64,000 bases of DNA, taken from contig NC_133120.1 in assembly GCF_033568475.1 (NCBI RefSeq), positions 83,408,151 to 83,472,150 on the forward strand, written 5' to 3'. Of the stretch, positions 1 to 12,475 are shown one piece after another (the stretch's first letter is position 1; every line of letters starts with the position of its first letter). Made by a program: the position numbers and the translations under genes. This stretch comes from Henckelia pumila (lineage: Eukaryota > Streptophyta > Magnoliopsida > Lamiales > Gesneriaceae). Under the pieces are notes generated by a model. The model made no database searches. It saw only the letters and a list, made by a program, of their open reading frames with translations, and was not told the DNA's origin.

Positions 1-312
1 GTCAACCAGTCCATACCCAAAATAAGATCAAAACCACTCAAAGGCAAGACTACTACATCTGCTCGAATGGAGTGTCCCTGCAGCTCTAACTCCAGTCCTC
101 GAATAACCTTCGAGGTAGACATAATCTGCCCTGACGGCATAGTAACATCATACCCGCTGTCACTACTCTCAGGTGTGATGCCTACCCGTCTGATAAACTC
201 CAGGGAGATAAACGAATGCGTAGCCCCTGAATCTAGCAACGCAAACGTGGAGTTGCCCCCAACTAGAATTCTCCCTGCACGCAGAAAATTCCCAACAGTT
301 TCATACCACTTC
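1..312 (-). CDS. Retropepsin-like protease start, gypsy pol (cut by window edge)
   Basis: Minus-strand translation shows an aspartic protease core: LLDSGATHSFIS holds the catalytic Asp-Ser/Thr-Gly type motif, and the segment ending in DLILGMDWL is the conserved second block. It is the N-terminal part of pol and continues past position 1. It cleaves the polyprotein during particle maturation in this family. Confidence 0.8.
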
Positions 313-462
313 TAATTTTTTTCCCAAACGAGTCACTACAAGTTCTTAATTCTAATCACAAGTAAAACATGCTTCCTATTCTAACATGCAGTTAAATGAC
401 CCAAATAACAAGAATTTCAAATTAAATACTAAATCTTTAACCAAAGGAGAATTATTAAAATA

Positions 463-1542
463 CTAGGGATAGGATGTACCGGTGATCAAGGAGGTGTCTG
501 GATCGACCTCCTCAGCCTGCATCACGAACACCCTACCAGCGGTGTTCTTCTTCCTGGGGCAGTTAGCAATCTGATGCCCCGGCTCTCTGCAGTGGAAGCA
601 AACTCCTGCTCCCAATAGGCAAGGTCCCGAATGCATCTTCTGGCACTTCGGGCAAGTGGGATGAGCTATGGCATTAGGGGCCCCGCCCCTCTGCTGCTGC
701 TGCGGCCTCTGCTGCTGTGGCCTATGCTGCTGATTCGGGCCCTTAGCCGGCCCTGTATACTGCTTCTTCGCAGGTGGCTGCGAAGATGGTCGCTGATATC
801 CTGTCTGTACAAACTGCCTCTTGCCCTGCTGCTCTCTCTGGATCGCTCTCCGACCCTCCTCAGAACGCAAGGCCCTGCTGACTGCAGACTCATATGTAAA
901 CACGTCTGCCATGCGCACGTCATGCCTGATCTCAGCCTTCAGGCCCTCAACAAACTGTCGCAGCTTCTCCTGCGGACTATCGGCAATCATGGGCACAAAA
1001 CGACAGCCCCTCTCAAACTGGCTTATGTACTCCACCACAGATCTGTCCCCCTGACGGAGACTCATGAACTCCCGGATCATGCGACTGCGCACATCCTCAG
1101 TGAAATATTTGGCGTAGAAGATACGCCTAAACTCAGCCCATGTCAGAGTAGGTAGATGGACTCCTCGTACTGCACCCTCCCACCATGAGGCTGCATCGCC
1201 TCGCATCATGTATGTAGCACAACTCACCCTGTCGGCGTCTGTGATCCCCATATAGTCAAAGATGGACTCAAGTGAGCGAATCCATCCCTCAGCCACCAAC
1301 GGATCGGTGGTCCCCAAGAACTCCTTAGGCCCCTTCTTCTGGAACCTCTCGGCGACGTCCTCCTCGTGGGACAGTCTGGGACGGGCTGCCTGCTGCTCCA
1401 GCAAGGCAGTAATACCCGCCATCATCGTGGCACTGGCCTGCTCCAGTGCTGTCATGGGGTGCTGCTGAGGTGGCGGTGGAGGTGGAGGTGGAGGTCCCCC
1501 ACGTCGGTTCACTGGTCTGGGAGGCATTCTGCACCACCACAT
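463..1542 (-). CDS. gag polyprotein of the gypsy element
   Basis: Capsid/nucleocapsid protein of the Ty3/gypsy element, about 359 codons. A proline run follows the start. The body carries the plant Retrotrans_gag signature: a W-x-R-x-L-E-x-I-F segment, SWWEGA, and FYAKYF followed by FMSLRQGDRSVVEY. A Gln/Pro-rich linker leads to a CCHC zinc knuckle, CFHCREPGHQIANC, near the C-terminus. Its role is particle assembly and RNA binding. The start may be the second methionine (MPPRP), a common start in this clade. Confidence 0.85.
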   Translation of the reverse strand: MWWCRMPPRPVNRRGGPPPPPPPPPQQHPMTALEQASATMMAGITALLEQQAARPRLSHEEDVAERFQKKGPKEFLGTTDPLVAEGWIRSLESIFDYMGITDADRVSCATYMMRGDAASWWEGAVRGVHLPTLTWAEFRRIFYAKYFTEDVRSRMIREFMSLRQGDRSVVEYISQFERGCRFVPMIADSPQEKLRQFVEGLKAEIRHDVRMADVFTYESAVSRALRSEEGRRAIQREQQGKRQFVQTGYQRPSSQPPAKKQYTGPAKGPNQQHRPQQQRPQQQQRGGAPNAIAHPTCPKCQKMHSGPCLLGAGVCFHCREPGHQIANCPRKKNTAGRVFVMQAEEVDPDTSLITGTSYP

Positions 1543-1695
1543 ATTTATTTACGTAAATCGCCTTGCATAACTAAGTGTTTAAAAATTAAGGCAACTTAAA
1601 TTCTAGAAATTTAAATCATGCTATAAACATTTAAAACTTACAGACCGGTAGCGTGGATTTCTGAGCTCGCATAGCAGTGAGGACCCCTCCGAGGA

Positions 1696-1711
1696 CCGTG
1701 CTCTGATACCA
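1696..1711 (-). other. Primer-binding site, initiator tRNA-Met
   Basis: TGGTATCAGAGCACGG on the minus strand, complementary to the 3' end of plant initiator tRNA-Met, two bases after the LTR end. Confidence 0.85.
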
Positions 1712-1713
1712 AC

Positions 1714-4304
1714 TGAAACGACCCTAACTCTATAATAAATAAATATGCGGAATTTTTTTTTTTTTTTTATACTTACTAAATAAAATATGTACATATATGC
1801 CCATACATATATGCACAGAGTAAAAATATTTAAAATGAATAACCAATTAAATACTTAAATAAAAATTGCATTCTTAAAAATATAATAAATATCTGAGTCA
1901 AACATTAATTAAAAATATACTGCATAAGTAAATAAAATTTTGCATGCACTGAAAATAATAAACATGCTGACAACACAAAAACATGCATAGCGACTCAGAA
2001 TATTTCACGGTCACGGGGCCACTGCATGCATGCTCATACGTCCTCGCCTCCGGTGGGTACAATGTCATCCTCAACGTACTCATCTGCACCATACCAGTGT
2101 AGTGAGCCTAGAGGCCCAACATGCTAACATAACAAGGGTTTAAAATAATTTAAACCAATTTAATACTAATACATACATATACATGAATGAGCATGCTTTA
2201 AAAATTAAATAACATAACTTACTTAAATAAACATACATAACATATTACATAACATTATTGAGCAATTCATTTTCTAACATCGCATGGTTGTATCCGTAGT
2301 GTAACCTTAAATCATACATTAAATACTGATCAGCGTGGAAACCTACGTACGTGGCCGGTGACGAATCACCTCTTAAATTGGCAGTAAACTGCCCTTCAAT
2401 CATATGGGGACGAATCCCCCTTAAATTGTCACACTACTTCAACTTCCAACATAAAATATTTTTATTGCTCAACTTAAACATTAAATCATGCATAAAATAT
2501 TTCATGAATGCATGTACTTGAATAAAATGTGTGTCCATCATATATATTTAATTTAAATTTCTTATTAACATATAAATATTAAAATAACTCAAATGCATAA
2601 AAATAATTAAATATATAATCAGGACACATGCAAATTTTCTCATGGATGGTCCTGGACTGCTGGCCCTACACTCAAGCCCATTATCTTAAATCTGGCTCAT
2701 TAACATACTTAAGCCCATTATTTCAAACCTTAAGCCCAAATAATTATTCTAAGCCCAATTAAATTAATAAAGCCCATTAAAATTACACTAAGCCCAATAA
2801 CACTTAAACTGGCCCAATGGGCCCAAAAACCCAAAGACTGGCCCAATAACTTTCATGGGCCCAAAAGCCCATAAAATAAATGGACTAACTTAATTAAAAT
2901 TTTAAAAGTCCAAATAAAATTATTTGGGAGTCCAAATAATTTTATTTCAATTTATTTGACCCAAAAACACATAAATTTGTAAAATACTTTAAAAATAAAA
3001 TACTCGAGCCCGACCCACCAAACTCGGACCCGAACTCACTGACCCGACCCACTACCTAACCGACCCGACCCGGACCACTCAGACCCGACCCGGACACCTA
3101 AACTAGCCCAGCCCGATCCCCCTCCCCCCTTGCCTCTCGGCCGTGAGCAGCAGGCCCTCTTGGCCTGCTGCCGGCCGGCTCCGGCCGCCCCTGGCCGGAG
3201 CACCGCCGCCCAGATGTAGCCCACATCTGGGCGGTCCCAACCTGCCATGGCTCAGCCCCAGCCATGGCCCCTAGCTCGAACCCGAACCCCTCTTCCACTT
3301 AACCCTAAACTGCACTCACAACTCCTTCCAAGCATAACCCGATCGGCTAGCCTTCACCCAGCCAACAGCCTGACCATGGTTCGATCCTTAGGCACCCAGG
3401 GACCCCTCCTGACCGAACCCTCAGCCCTGAACCAAACCATGCTATCAAAACAACGTGAAACATGAACATGAATGCAACAACAAGCTTCAACCATTTTCTG
3501 AAAAATTTTTCTAAAACAATTCTGATGCACACTCACACACCCGCATATACACTGATACGACGCAAAAATATAGAGAAAAGATCATGCCTTTCACCGTAGA
3601 TGACGAGAAACACGAACGTGGGACGGTTCCGGGACGACGGGGCGACGAAAACGAGCTTGGACCTTCAAAAGGGTGGCTATGGTGTTCTTGGAGAAAGCTA
3701 TCTGTTGAAGAAGATGGAGAATGGATAGTGGAGGTGGGCGGCTGATGGTGGAACGATCGGCAATAGGGTTTGGGTAGAATAGGTTTAATTTTTGTGTTAA
3801 TTAAAATATAGGTTAAATAAATAAGGATAAAAAGTTTTAAATATTAAATATACAACTTAAACTCCTAATTAAAACTTTTAAAAAAATCTGATAACAAAAT
3901 AAAAATCTCGAAATAACAATTTAAGGGAATTTTAAAAATACTAAAAAGTCAATATTATGGCTAATTTTGAATAAAATGGACTCCTAAAATTATATAAAAT
4001 TAAATACTTAAAATTTTGAGATAATAAAACTCAAAATAATATTTTAAGGCTCCAAAAAGGCTCATAAAATAATTTGGCTCGAAAGTTGTCATCTCGTCCG
4101 TCCACGGTCCCGTCTACGCGATCAAATAATAAAAATACTAAAAATCATAAAAATCACTAATTATGGGTTAAATGCTTAAAAAAATAAATTAAATCATGCA
4201 CAAATAATTCACATAATTATTTAACCCATAAATCATAAATTTAAATAATTAAATATCCTAATTATGCAGGCGGATTTATGTAATTAAAAATACCGGGTGT
4301 TACA
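1714..4304 (-). repeat. 5' LTR of the gypsy element (2.6 kb)
   Basis: On the minus strand it starts TGTAACACCCGG and ends TTTCA, two bases before the primer-binding site. It has no coding sequence. Internally it holds a stretch rich in TGGGCY motifs (about 2660-2880) and a GC-rich block of CGACCC-like repeats at about 3000-3110. The partner LTR is outside the window, so age cannot be read. Confidence 0.8.
2660..2880 (-). promoter_or_regulatory. Cluster of TGGGCY (site II-like) motifs in the LTR
   Basis: About eleven copies of RGCCCA on the plus strand (TGGGCY on the transcribed strand) lie within about 220 bp, for example near 2675, 2710, 2730, 2751, 2769, 2789, 2812, 2840 and 2858-2868. TGGGCY is the site II element of plant ribosomal-protein and proliferation-linked promoters, bound by TCP factors. 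That it acts as an enhancer here is inference. Confidence 0.45.
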
Positions 4305-4800
4305 ATTGCCTTCATCAACGTCTGGGGTGGAATAAAAAGAGTTGATCACGGCTGGAGTGAACTCGAACAGCCTACCCCGAAGGTACACCAATCCATACTT
4401 TGCAGATTCTGGATCTTCAATGCTTGCAGTCAAGTTGGCGTAGAACTCCAGAATCACCCTCTTACAGTAGGGTATCACAGCAACAACAGTAGAATATAGC
4501 TGTCAAAGCTTCAAAAAGTCAATTAAATTGTACCTATCATAGGAGCAAACATCTATGTTCCTCTCATCCAGAAGACCTCTATGAATGAAGAGAGACCAGA
4601 CAGCAGCAGCATCACCAGAATAAAAAATGAGGGAATGGGCAGCATCCATATCATAATCCTCATCAACAGTGTTGTCCGTGGTGTTGACGACACCAACAGC
4701 AACACTGGCAGCAGCAGCAAAAACATCCTCTTGGTCCAGAGGGTCTTCATCAGCATCCATGATGGAAACATCCTCAGAGTCTTCTTCTTCTCCAATATCA
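4305..4800 (-). CDS. Envelope-like frame of the SIRE-like element, second part
   Basis: This segment lies between the gypsy LTR and the Angela-like LTR. On the minus strand it shows an acidic region followed by a domain with ILEFYANLT, YLRGRLFEF and TPAVINSFYSTPDV. This resembles the domain called 'putative plant transposon protein', which is common in plant retroelement frames. The pattern 'Y(V/L)RG+...F+P..IN' is the recognisable core. It also carries one copy of the GTGTTG/CAACAC palindrome found through the SIRE-like element, which ties it to that element. It is cut by the gypsy insertion. Confidence 0.6.
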
Positions 4801-7122
4801 TGTTGGGAAACGATGTTCAGATCAATTAGAATTGATACCCGGTGCAGCGAAAGTTTAAAAATTTATTTTATTAATATGGAACGATTCCATATCTGGGTAT
4901 CAAAACTTTTACGATTAAATTGTGTAAGTAAAATAAATAATCATAATTAAATATTTTACCTTAAAATCTCGAAGCGAGATTATGGACACCAACAGAATTT
5001 AATCTGCTCTTGTTGTATATTCCCGGAACTGATGAACGAACGTTTCTTCAATCAGGTCCACGAATAGAAAACAAAACCCTCTGATTGACTGCACTAGAAA
5101 TCAATCAGAAGTTTGCGTAGAGAATAAACAGATATGATCTGTTAATTCAGATTGTAATTTTTCATAAAAATCACAAGCCGAATTTTCTCCAAAAGGGACA
5201 GAGGATTTCGAAAATCCCTTTCAAATATTTAAAGTGTAATTTCGAAAATTATAAGACACACTGTGTTTGATTTTCGAACCCAACACCTCTATTTATAGAT
5301 AATTTCTAGTTATAATTGTATCAGGACTCTAACTTCTTAAAGCCCACAATCCATAACTTAAGCCCAACAAGCCAAGCCCGTTGTTATAAAAATTAATATA
5401 AAATTCATCGTAACTCCGATTGATAAACCAGAGACGGACCATAGTGGTGGGCTAGCCTTGGCTCTAGCCCAGGCTAGCCCACCATGCTTATTGGGTTATA
5501 TATATAACCCAATAAGTTAACTTGCAAAAATTATACCCAAATTTATGAAAATATTATATATAAGTTAACTTTAAAACATATTTTAAAAATAAATAATAAA
5601 AAATTTATTTCATCAAACCTTTAAATAAATGTTTGTTAAAGAAATCCAAATATTAAAATACAATATAATACTATTTTTTAAGCATAAATAATCAAATTTA
5701 GTTTTTTTTGGGTTATTAAAAGTGTTAGTGGCCTTCAAGAAATCAGAAAAATAAATTAAGTGCCTGATAACACAATATATATAGGATAGTCCCTTAATTT
5801 TTTATCGATAAATTTTTTAATATAAAACTTAGCCCCCCTCGACCCAAATTTCTAGTTCCGTCCCTGTGATAAACTGATTTCACCAATGTGCACAGAAACC
5901 ATTTCTGCATCTTTTAGAGTCAAGATAATTTTTCTGAATCCGAATTCAGTGATTTCCAAAAATGCCCATCCCTATGTCATTTTAAGAAATCTCACTCCCT
6001 TTAGTTAAGAAGTCCAACTTCTCTTTCATTAAATTTAACTCTTTAAATTTAACTATCTCTACGGGGTTTTAGTAATCCATTACTTGTGTAACCCTCAATG
6101 GTTCAGGAATACAGCTAGCCGTGGGCTCACAAATCCTTGTGACTCGGAACAACAATTTCCGACTTACCCATCGAATCATGGTAAGAGCGCCTAGCAACAT
6201 CGCCCCATGATTCCCTAGGTATTACTGATAGTGCCTGCAAGAACCAGTAGATTTTGGTTAGCGTACAGTACGGTCCCTTCATCCATATATCCCGATCGAA
6301 TCAACAACCATGGGTATATCGAGAGTCGTTCGAGATTCGATAACTATGCATTACATCTTGGAGATCAAATAGTGACATCGCATGTGTTACTAGGATAACC
6401 AATTAACCTAAAACACATCATGTACTCTGGCCAGAGATTCGTCACACTAATATCTCCTCAGATCGCATAGGATATCCACACTCGCAAGTATGTGGTGAAT
6501 CCTTGACAACAAAGCATCGACTCCTATATGTGTCGTAACTGTACCCAATCCCGACACCTGATGACCCCAATAGAGTCGGTAAACGAGTCAAAGTATAGTA
6601 CTAGCATATAAAGTCTCAATGATGTTTCAAGTAATAAGGACTAATGGTGTACAACCAAAACCGCGGACTTTATCCACTCAATAAGTGATAACCACTTGAA
6701 AAGTCCGAATAGGGTAGTTAGATCATTCATCATATGAATATCCATTTGCATGCATTGAACATCTCTATGTTCCATACCAATGAAACGTGGTACTCGGCAT
6801 CGCAAATGCTAGTCTCAATCTCGAGCGATCCTTATCCCTTTTTTGCGGACGGCTCAATTGACTAGGAACAGTTTAGAATATACAGTGACTATAAGATGTA
6901 TTTCATGATAGCCATCCCCATGTGCTACCACATCGTACATACACTATATTATATTCAAGGTCTTTATCAAAACAACAATATTATATCATAATATAACAAT
7001 ATGAAGAAAGATAAAGTCAATACCATTATAAAAGTGTAAATTATATTAAACAAAAGATTATTTTTCATAGAGTCATAAAAGCCCTTAGCCACAAGTTGGC
7101 TAACCGGGCACCCACTCTTTCA
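4801..7122 (-). repeat. 3' LTR of the Angela-like element, carrying a hAT insertion
   Basis: Direct repeat of 12670-14538. It is longer (2,322 bp) because of the 438-bp transposon plus 8-bp duplication at 5429-5874; without these it is 1,876 bp. It ends CCCAACA on the minus strand. The TATA box CTATAAATAGAGG lies near 5290. Confidence 0.92.
5429..5866. mobile_element. Non-autonomous hAT element in the LTR (438 bp)
   Basis: Ends are cagagacgga and tccgtccctg, a 10-bp terminal inverted repeat with one mismatch. It is flanked by a perfect 8-bp duplication tgataaac (5421-5428, 5867-5874). The matching LTR at 12670-14538 has the empty site, so the insertion is directly demonstrated. There is no coding capacity. 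A short palindrome around gggttatatatataaccc lies near 5494. Confidence 0.93.
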
Positions 7123-7137
7123 ATCTTCCACTTGCCC
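7123..7137 (-). other. Polypurine tract of the Angela-like element
   Basis: GGGCAAGTGGAAGAT on the minus strand, directly before the 3' LTR start. It primes plus-strand DNA in this family. Confidence 0.7.
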
Positions 7138-7139
7138 TA

Positions 7140-10100
7140 AAGCCAACTAGTCATACTACGTAATCCCATTGCTTCGTGATGTTTGTCAAACAATGGTCCT
7201 GGCAAGGGCTTAGTAAGCGGATCAGCGATATTGTCTGTAGAGGCCACTCTCTCGACACTGATGTCTCCTCTTTCCACCATCTCCCGGATGATGTGGTATT
7301 TCCTCAGTACGTGTTTGGACTTCTGATGAGACCTTGGCTCCTTTGCCTGAGCAACGGCACCCGTGTTGTCACAGTACACCGGGACTGGACCAACAGCTTC
7401 AGGAATTACACCCAACTCTTGGATGAATTTCCTTATCCAAACCGCCTCTTTAGCAGCAGCTGATGCTGCAATGTATTCTGCCACAGTGGTGGAATCCGCT
7501 GTGGTGTCTTGCTTGGAACTCTTCCAAGAGACAGCACCGCCATTGAGCACGAATACAAATCTAGAGGTTGATTTTGAGTCATCCACGTCACATTGAAAGC
7601 TAGAGTCGGTGTAGCCTTCCAACTTCAATTCTCTTCCTCCATAAACCATGAACACATTCTTAGTCCTTCGCAAGTACTTAAGAATATCCTTCACGGCTTT
7701 CCAATGCATTTGACCGGGATTGGCTTGATATCTGCTCGTGATGCTCAGAGCATAGGCCACATCCGGTCTGGTAGATATCATCCCATACATGATACTACCA
7801 ATGGCTGACGCATATGGTATGTGTGTCATCTTCTCTATCTCTTCGTCAGTCTTGGGACACATAGACTTGGATAAAAAAACTCCATGACACATAGGTAGAT
7901 GTCCTCTCTTGGACCCATCCATTGAAAACCTTTTCAATATGGTTTCGATGTAGGTTGATTGAGTAAGTCCTATCATTCTCTTAGATCTATCTCTATAGAT
8001 CTGTATCCCAAGAATATAGGAGGCATCACCCAAATCCTTCATCGAGAATCTACTTTATAACCATATCTTTGTTGACTGCAACATCCCTACGTCATTCCCC
8101 ATGAGTAGAATGTCATCAACATAAAGTACTAAGAATGTTACCGCATCCTTAACTACTTTCTTGTACACGCATGGTTCCTCCGGGTTTTTGATGAAACCAA
8201 AATCCTTTATTGTTTCATCAAATTTCTGGTTCCAACTTCTTGATTCTTGTTTGAGACCATAGATTGATCTCTGAAGCTTGCATACCTTATGCTCGCTTCC
8301 TATGGATGTGTATCCCTTAGGCTGCGTCATATAGATCTCTTCCTTAATGTTTCCATTAAGAAATGCAGTCTTTACATCCATTTGCCATATCTCATAGTCA
8401 TACCATGCTGCTATGGCAATAAGGATTCTTATGGACTTGAACATTGCGACTGGTGAAAAGGTTTCATCATAGTCAACTCCTTGTCTTTGAGTATAACCTT
8501 TTGCCACCAATCGTGCCTTGTAGGTCAATACCTTTTCATCAGACCCAAGCTTTCTCTTGTAGATCCATTTGCACCCAATTGGAACAATTCCATCGGGAGG
8601 ATCTACTAAAGACCAAACTTGGTTAGAATGCATCGAATCTATTTTCGATTGCATAGCTTCAAGCCATAAATTTGAATCTGCATCAGAAATTTCTTCCTTG
8701 AAGTTTCTTGGATCACATCCAATGTCGGGTTCACTTTGATCCCCTTCAAGAAGAAGACCATATCTAATAAGAGGCCTAGAAGTCCTCTCGGATCTCCTAG
8801 TAGTAGGCGTGTCTTGTGATGATTCTTGAGGTGTAGGATCGCTATTTTGTATCTCGGGTTCTTCTCGAATTTCTTCGAGTTCCATCATCTTGCCTTTCTT
8901 ATCCAATAAGAACTCCTTCTCCAAGAAGGTGGCATTCCTTGAAACAAACACTTTTTTTTCATTAGGATGATAGAAATAATATCCGATTGAATTCTTCGGA
9001 TACCCCACAAAATAACATAAGGAGGATCGACTATCCAACTTATCTCCCACTATCTGCTTCACGTAAGCAGGACATCCCCAAATCCTCAAGTACAAATACT
9101 TAGGAGTTTTGCCATTCCATAACTCGTATGGTGCTTTATTTACTGCTTTAGTGTGGACGTTGTTTAACAACAATAGCACCGTTTCAAGCGCGTAGCCCCA
9201 AAACGAAGGTGGGAGCTCAGTGAAGCTCATCATGGATCGAACCATGTCCAACAAAGTTCGATTGCGACGCTCCGAAACACCATTAAGCTGAGGTGTCATA
9301 GGAGGAGTCCACTGAGAGAGAATCTCATTCTCTTTTAGATAGTCCAAAAACTCGGTACTTAAGTATTCTCCACCTCGATCCGATCGAAGTTCCTTAATAC
9401 TTTTACCTAGTTTGTTTTCTACTTCAACCTTGAATTCTTTGAACCTTTCAAATGCTTCAGACTTATATTTCATTAAATATAAATACCCATACCTAGAATG
9501 ATCATCAGTAAAGGTAATGAAGTAGGTGTTGCCACATTTAGTACCAATCCTAAATGGACCGCAAACATCTGTATGGATCAAATCCAACAGATTTTGACTA
9601 CGCTCAGGTTTCCCTTTGAAAGGAGATTTAGTCATTTTTCCCTTTAGGCAGGACTCACAAGTAGGTAGAGAGTTAATATCAGACATATCAAACATGCCCT
9701 CTCCCACTAGCTTGTTCATCCTCCTTGAGGAAATATGACCTAGCCTAACATGTCAAAGGTTTGTCGGGTTTTGACTATCGTCCTTCCTTTTAATTGTTGT
9801 TACCGGTTTATCAACATAATTAATTGAAACGTCTTTTAATTTTAAGCTATATAGATCGTTTTCAAGTTGTCCATTTCCAATCAAACATTCATTCTTGTAA
9901 ATATTGCAAATCCCATTTACAAAATTGCAAGAAAAACCATCTCTATCAAGCATAGAAATAGATATAATGTTTTTGACCAAATCCGGAACATATAAAACAT
10001 CTCTCAAAAATAACTTAAAATTGTTCTGCAAAACTAAATAAATTTCTCCTATAGCTTTGGCTTCGACTCTAGAACCATTCCCGAGCCTTAGCTGGGTCTC

Positions 10101-10240
10101 ACCCATCCTTAGCTTACGACTTCTTGTCATCACCTGCAAATCATTGCAAATGTGAGATCCACATCCGGTATCCAATACCCAAGAAGAAGTATTAAGCGAA
10201 ACATTTATTTCAATGTAAAACATACCCTTTGCAGTTCGCA
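7140..10240 (-). CDS. pol region of the Angela-like element (fossil)
   Basis: Minus-strand parts in order: protease with WVLDTGCGSHIC (about 10.2-9.8 kb), GAG-pre-integrase and integrase (CxxC, HTDVCGPFR, FTDDHSRYGY and the Angela-type C-terminal block, about 9.7-8.8 kb), reverse transcriptase (WIYKRK, QMDVKTAFLNG, YVDDILLMGND, about 8.6-7.6 kb) and RNase H (GYTDSSFQ, VAEYIAASAA, YCDNTGAV, about 7.6-7.14 kb). Domain order PR-INT-RT-RH is that of Copia. It carries about three breaks and is not expected to give a full polyprotein. Confidence 0.87.
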
Positions 10241-10269
10241 ACTGTTCGAGGTATTCCTTGCAGTTACGT

Positions 10270-11050
10270 TTTCAATGACCGGGTTTCTTGCAGTAATGGC
10301 AAACGTTTTCATCTTTTATTCCAATTGAAGCCTTAGCCTTTCCCTTCTTATTTGTTACAATCTTCTTGGGCGGGGCAGAACGTTTCTTACCCTTTCCACT
10401 TGGTCCTTTCTTAGAGTTAGAAGAGGAGCCAACCAAGAGTACCGGTTTATCCTTATTTAGTGTGGCTTCATAAGTCACAAGCATATTGACCATCTCTTCA
10501 AGGGTGGCCTCTATCTTGTTCATATTGAAGTTCATCACAAAGCCGTCAAACGACGAAGGAAGTGAAAGAAGCAATAAGTCCGCATTGAGTTCATGCTCTA
10601 ATGTCAGTTCGAGTTTTACCAACTTTTCAATGAGCCCAATCATGTGTACCCCATGCTCACGGACCGAAGTCCCATCTCGCATGCGGCATGTCATGAGCTC
10701 TTTGACAGTCGCAAATTTCTCGGCCCTTGACTGAGCTCCAAAAAGTTCCTTGAGTGCGCTTTGAATGTCAGCAGCATTCACCGCATCCTCAAATCGCCTC
10801 TGGAGTTCATCAGACATTGATGCTAGCATATAACTCTTTGCCTTGACATCATGGTCCCACCAATCGTCAAGCTTTTTCAACTCTTCCGGACTAGTGTTAG
10901 TCGGGGCTTCCTTCGGAGGACGCTTCTCTAACACGTAGAAAGCCTTCTCCGAATTTAGAATGATTTTTAACTTACGGAACCATTCTGTATAGTTAGCGCC
11001 AGTCAACTTGTTTTGATCGAGAATTGAGAGTAGTGGATTACGCGAATTCA
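10270..11050 (-). CDS. gag region of the Angela-like element (fossil)
   Basis: Begins MNSRNPLLSILDQNKLTG; GANYTEWFRKLKIIL is the signature of the Copia UBN2 gag core, and the C-terminal side is Lys-rich before a CHYC knuckle. It lies directly upstream of pol in the same element. Confidence 0.85.
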
Positions 11051-11240
11051 TAGTAATAAAATACTGAAAAGGAAACAGACAATAATCAGTGATTTGTTTA
11101 ATTAATTTACTAAGACATAAAATATGGCGAATATCATTTTATGAATTACACTCCTACTATTTTGACGATTTCACTACCCTCTAGTGAAAACGAGAAACAT
11201 TTTTTTTAGTGGGAACATGGAGTCCAATTGACAAACTATG

Positions 11241-11530
11241 GTCCCGAATAATATCAGTCAACCATAATTTTCAAAAGGTAGAGCCCAATTGCTTCCAAAG
11301 CAACCTCCATGTTTTTACCTCATGTCCAATAAGGGCCCAATAATATGACGCCGTTTATTGTGACATGTCAAGATGACCCATCAATATTAAGTTGTGATGG
11401 ACGGTCGCCATGTGGATCCCCAATAATATGAGCCAATCCCATGGGAGTTCCACCCAACTTACAACATGTGTCGATCCAATGTACAGCTTTCCGACGAACG
11501 GGCCCCCCCAATAATATGAGCCGGACCGTA
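11241..11530 (-). repeat. Periodic CCCAATAATATGAGCC motif in the leader
   Basis: Four copies of a short core, (C)CCAATAATATGAGCC or near variants, start near 11244, 11336, 11418 and 11506, spaced about 85-92 bp. Sequence between them is only weakly alike. It lies in the untranslated leader of the Angela-like element, upstream of gag. Confidence 0.6.
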
Positions 11531-12475
11531 TCCGCGGGTAGCATCACATACATTGATCGTTGATGGAAGGTAGAAATATTTAAACAATATTTAAAATTCC
11601 CTTTTGTTTATCTTGATATCAATTTTAAATCATATTTAAAATGAGGGATTTTATTTTTGAAAATTTGTCTCATCATGCAAATATATGTATGCTTGCGGGA
11701 TTCATACAATTTAGTCTAAACATGCATACATCAATAATATCATATATTATTAAAAGATGATCGATCCCATTAACTATTCAACCCGTGGTTGCCAATCACG
11801 AGTCTAAGTCCAATCCTAGGTGTTATGCAAGTATGCAATGCAATCCTATTACATTGTGCTTCTAATTTACATTTCTTCGGTCTTCATTGTCTGCTGTGCC
11901 GACCATTTCTTCAAATCTTTGTCTCCCACTAAGTCTAATAAATTTACAATAAATTTCGATGACAAATATGGGATACATTTTTAGGGGTGGGAACGGGCCA
12001 TAAACCAGGCCCACTTTTATTACATATGACAATCATATTGGGCTATAAACCAAGCCCATTAATAAACACCAATAACAATAAGACAAATGTAAATCACCTA
12101 ACATACACCTAAAACATTGGTCATGGCAATCGATCATCCTTTATCCATTAATTAATTCAATAATTAAATAATTGGATAAACATGCAATGACATCATAATT
12201 TAAAAGATAAAATCATATTTTATCTTATCCATCCATAAGATCATATCTTATCATCAATTGTACCAAAATAATTAATTTTATAAAATTTAATTTAACGGAT
12301 AAAATTTATAAATTTTCCAAAAATTCAAATTTATCCAAAAATCAATTTTAAAAATTTCGGACTCGAACAATTCGATCCGATGCCTCGTGATCTAATCAAA
12401 AACAATTTTCGATCGGATCAAACACAAAAATTTCAAAAATTCAAAATTTTTAAAAAATTAAAATTTTAATTTTCC

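Larger units (their letters stand above)
1..4304 (-). mobile_element. Ty3/gypsy element, Tekay/Del-like, 5' part only
   Basis: A minus-strand LTR retroelement that runs off the left edge. Visible parts in transcription order are a long 5' LTR (4304 to 1714), a primer-binding site for initiator tRNA-Met, gag, and the start of the protease. The LTR begins TGTAACACCCGG, a start typical of Tekay/Del chromoviruses, and their LTRs are also unusually long. It sits inside the envelope-like frame of the SIRE-type element; the five bases next to the LTR are attgc, but the matching target duplication is outside the window. Reverse transcriptase and integrase are not visible, so the clade call rests on the LTR and gag only. 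Confidence 0.8.

Noticed and set aside
631-1155. Plus-strand frame of 174 codons over the gypsy gag
   Set aside because: Opposite strand of gag; Leu/Arg-rich composition is what CAG-rich antisense DNA yields.
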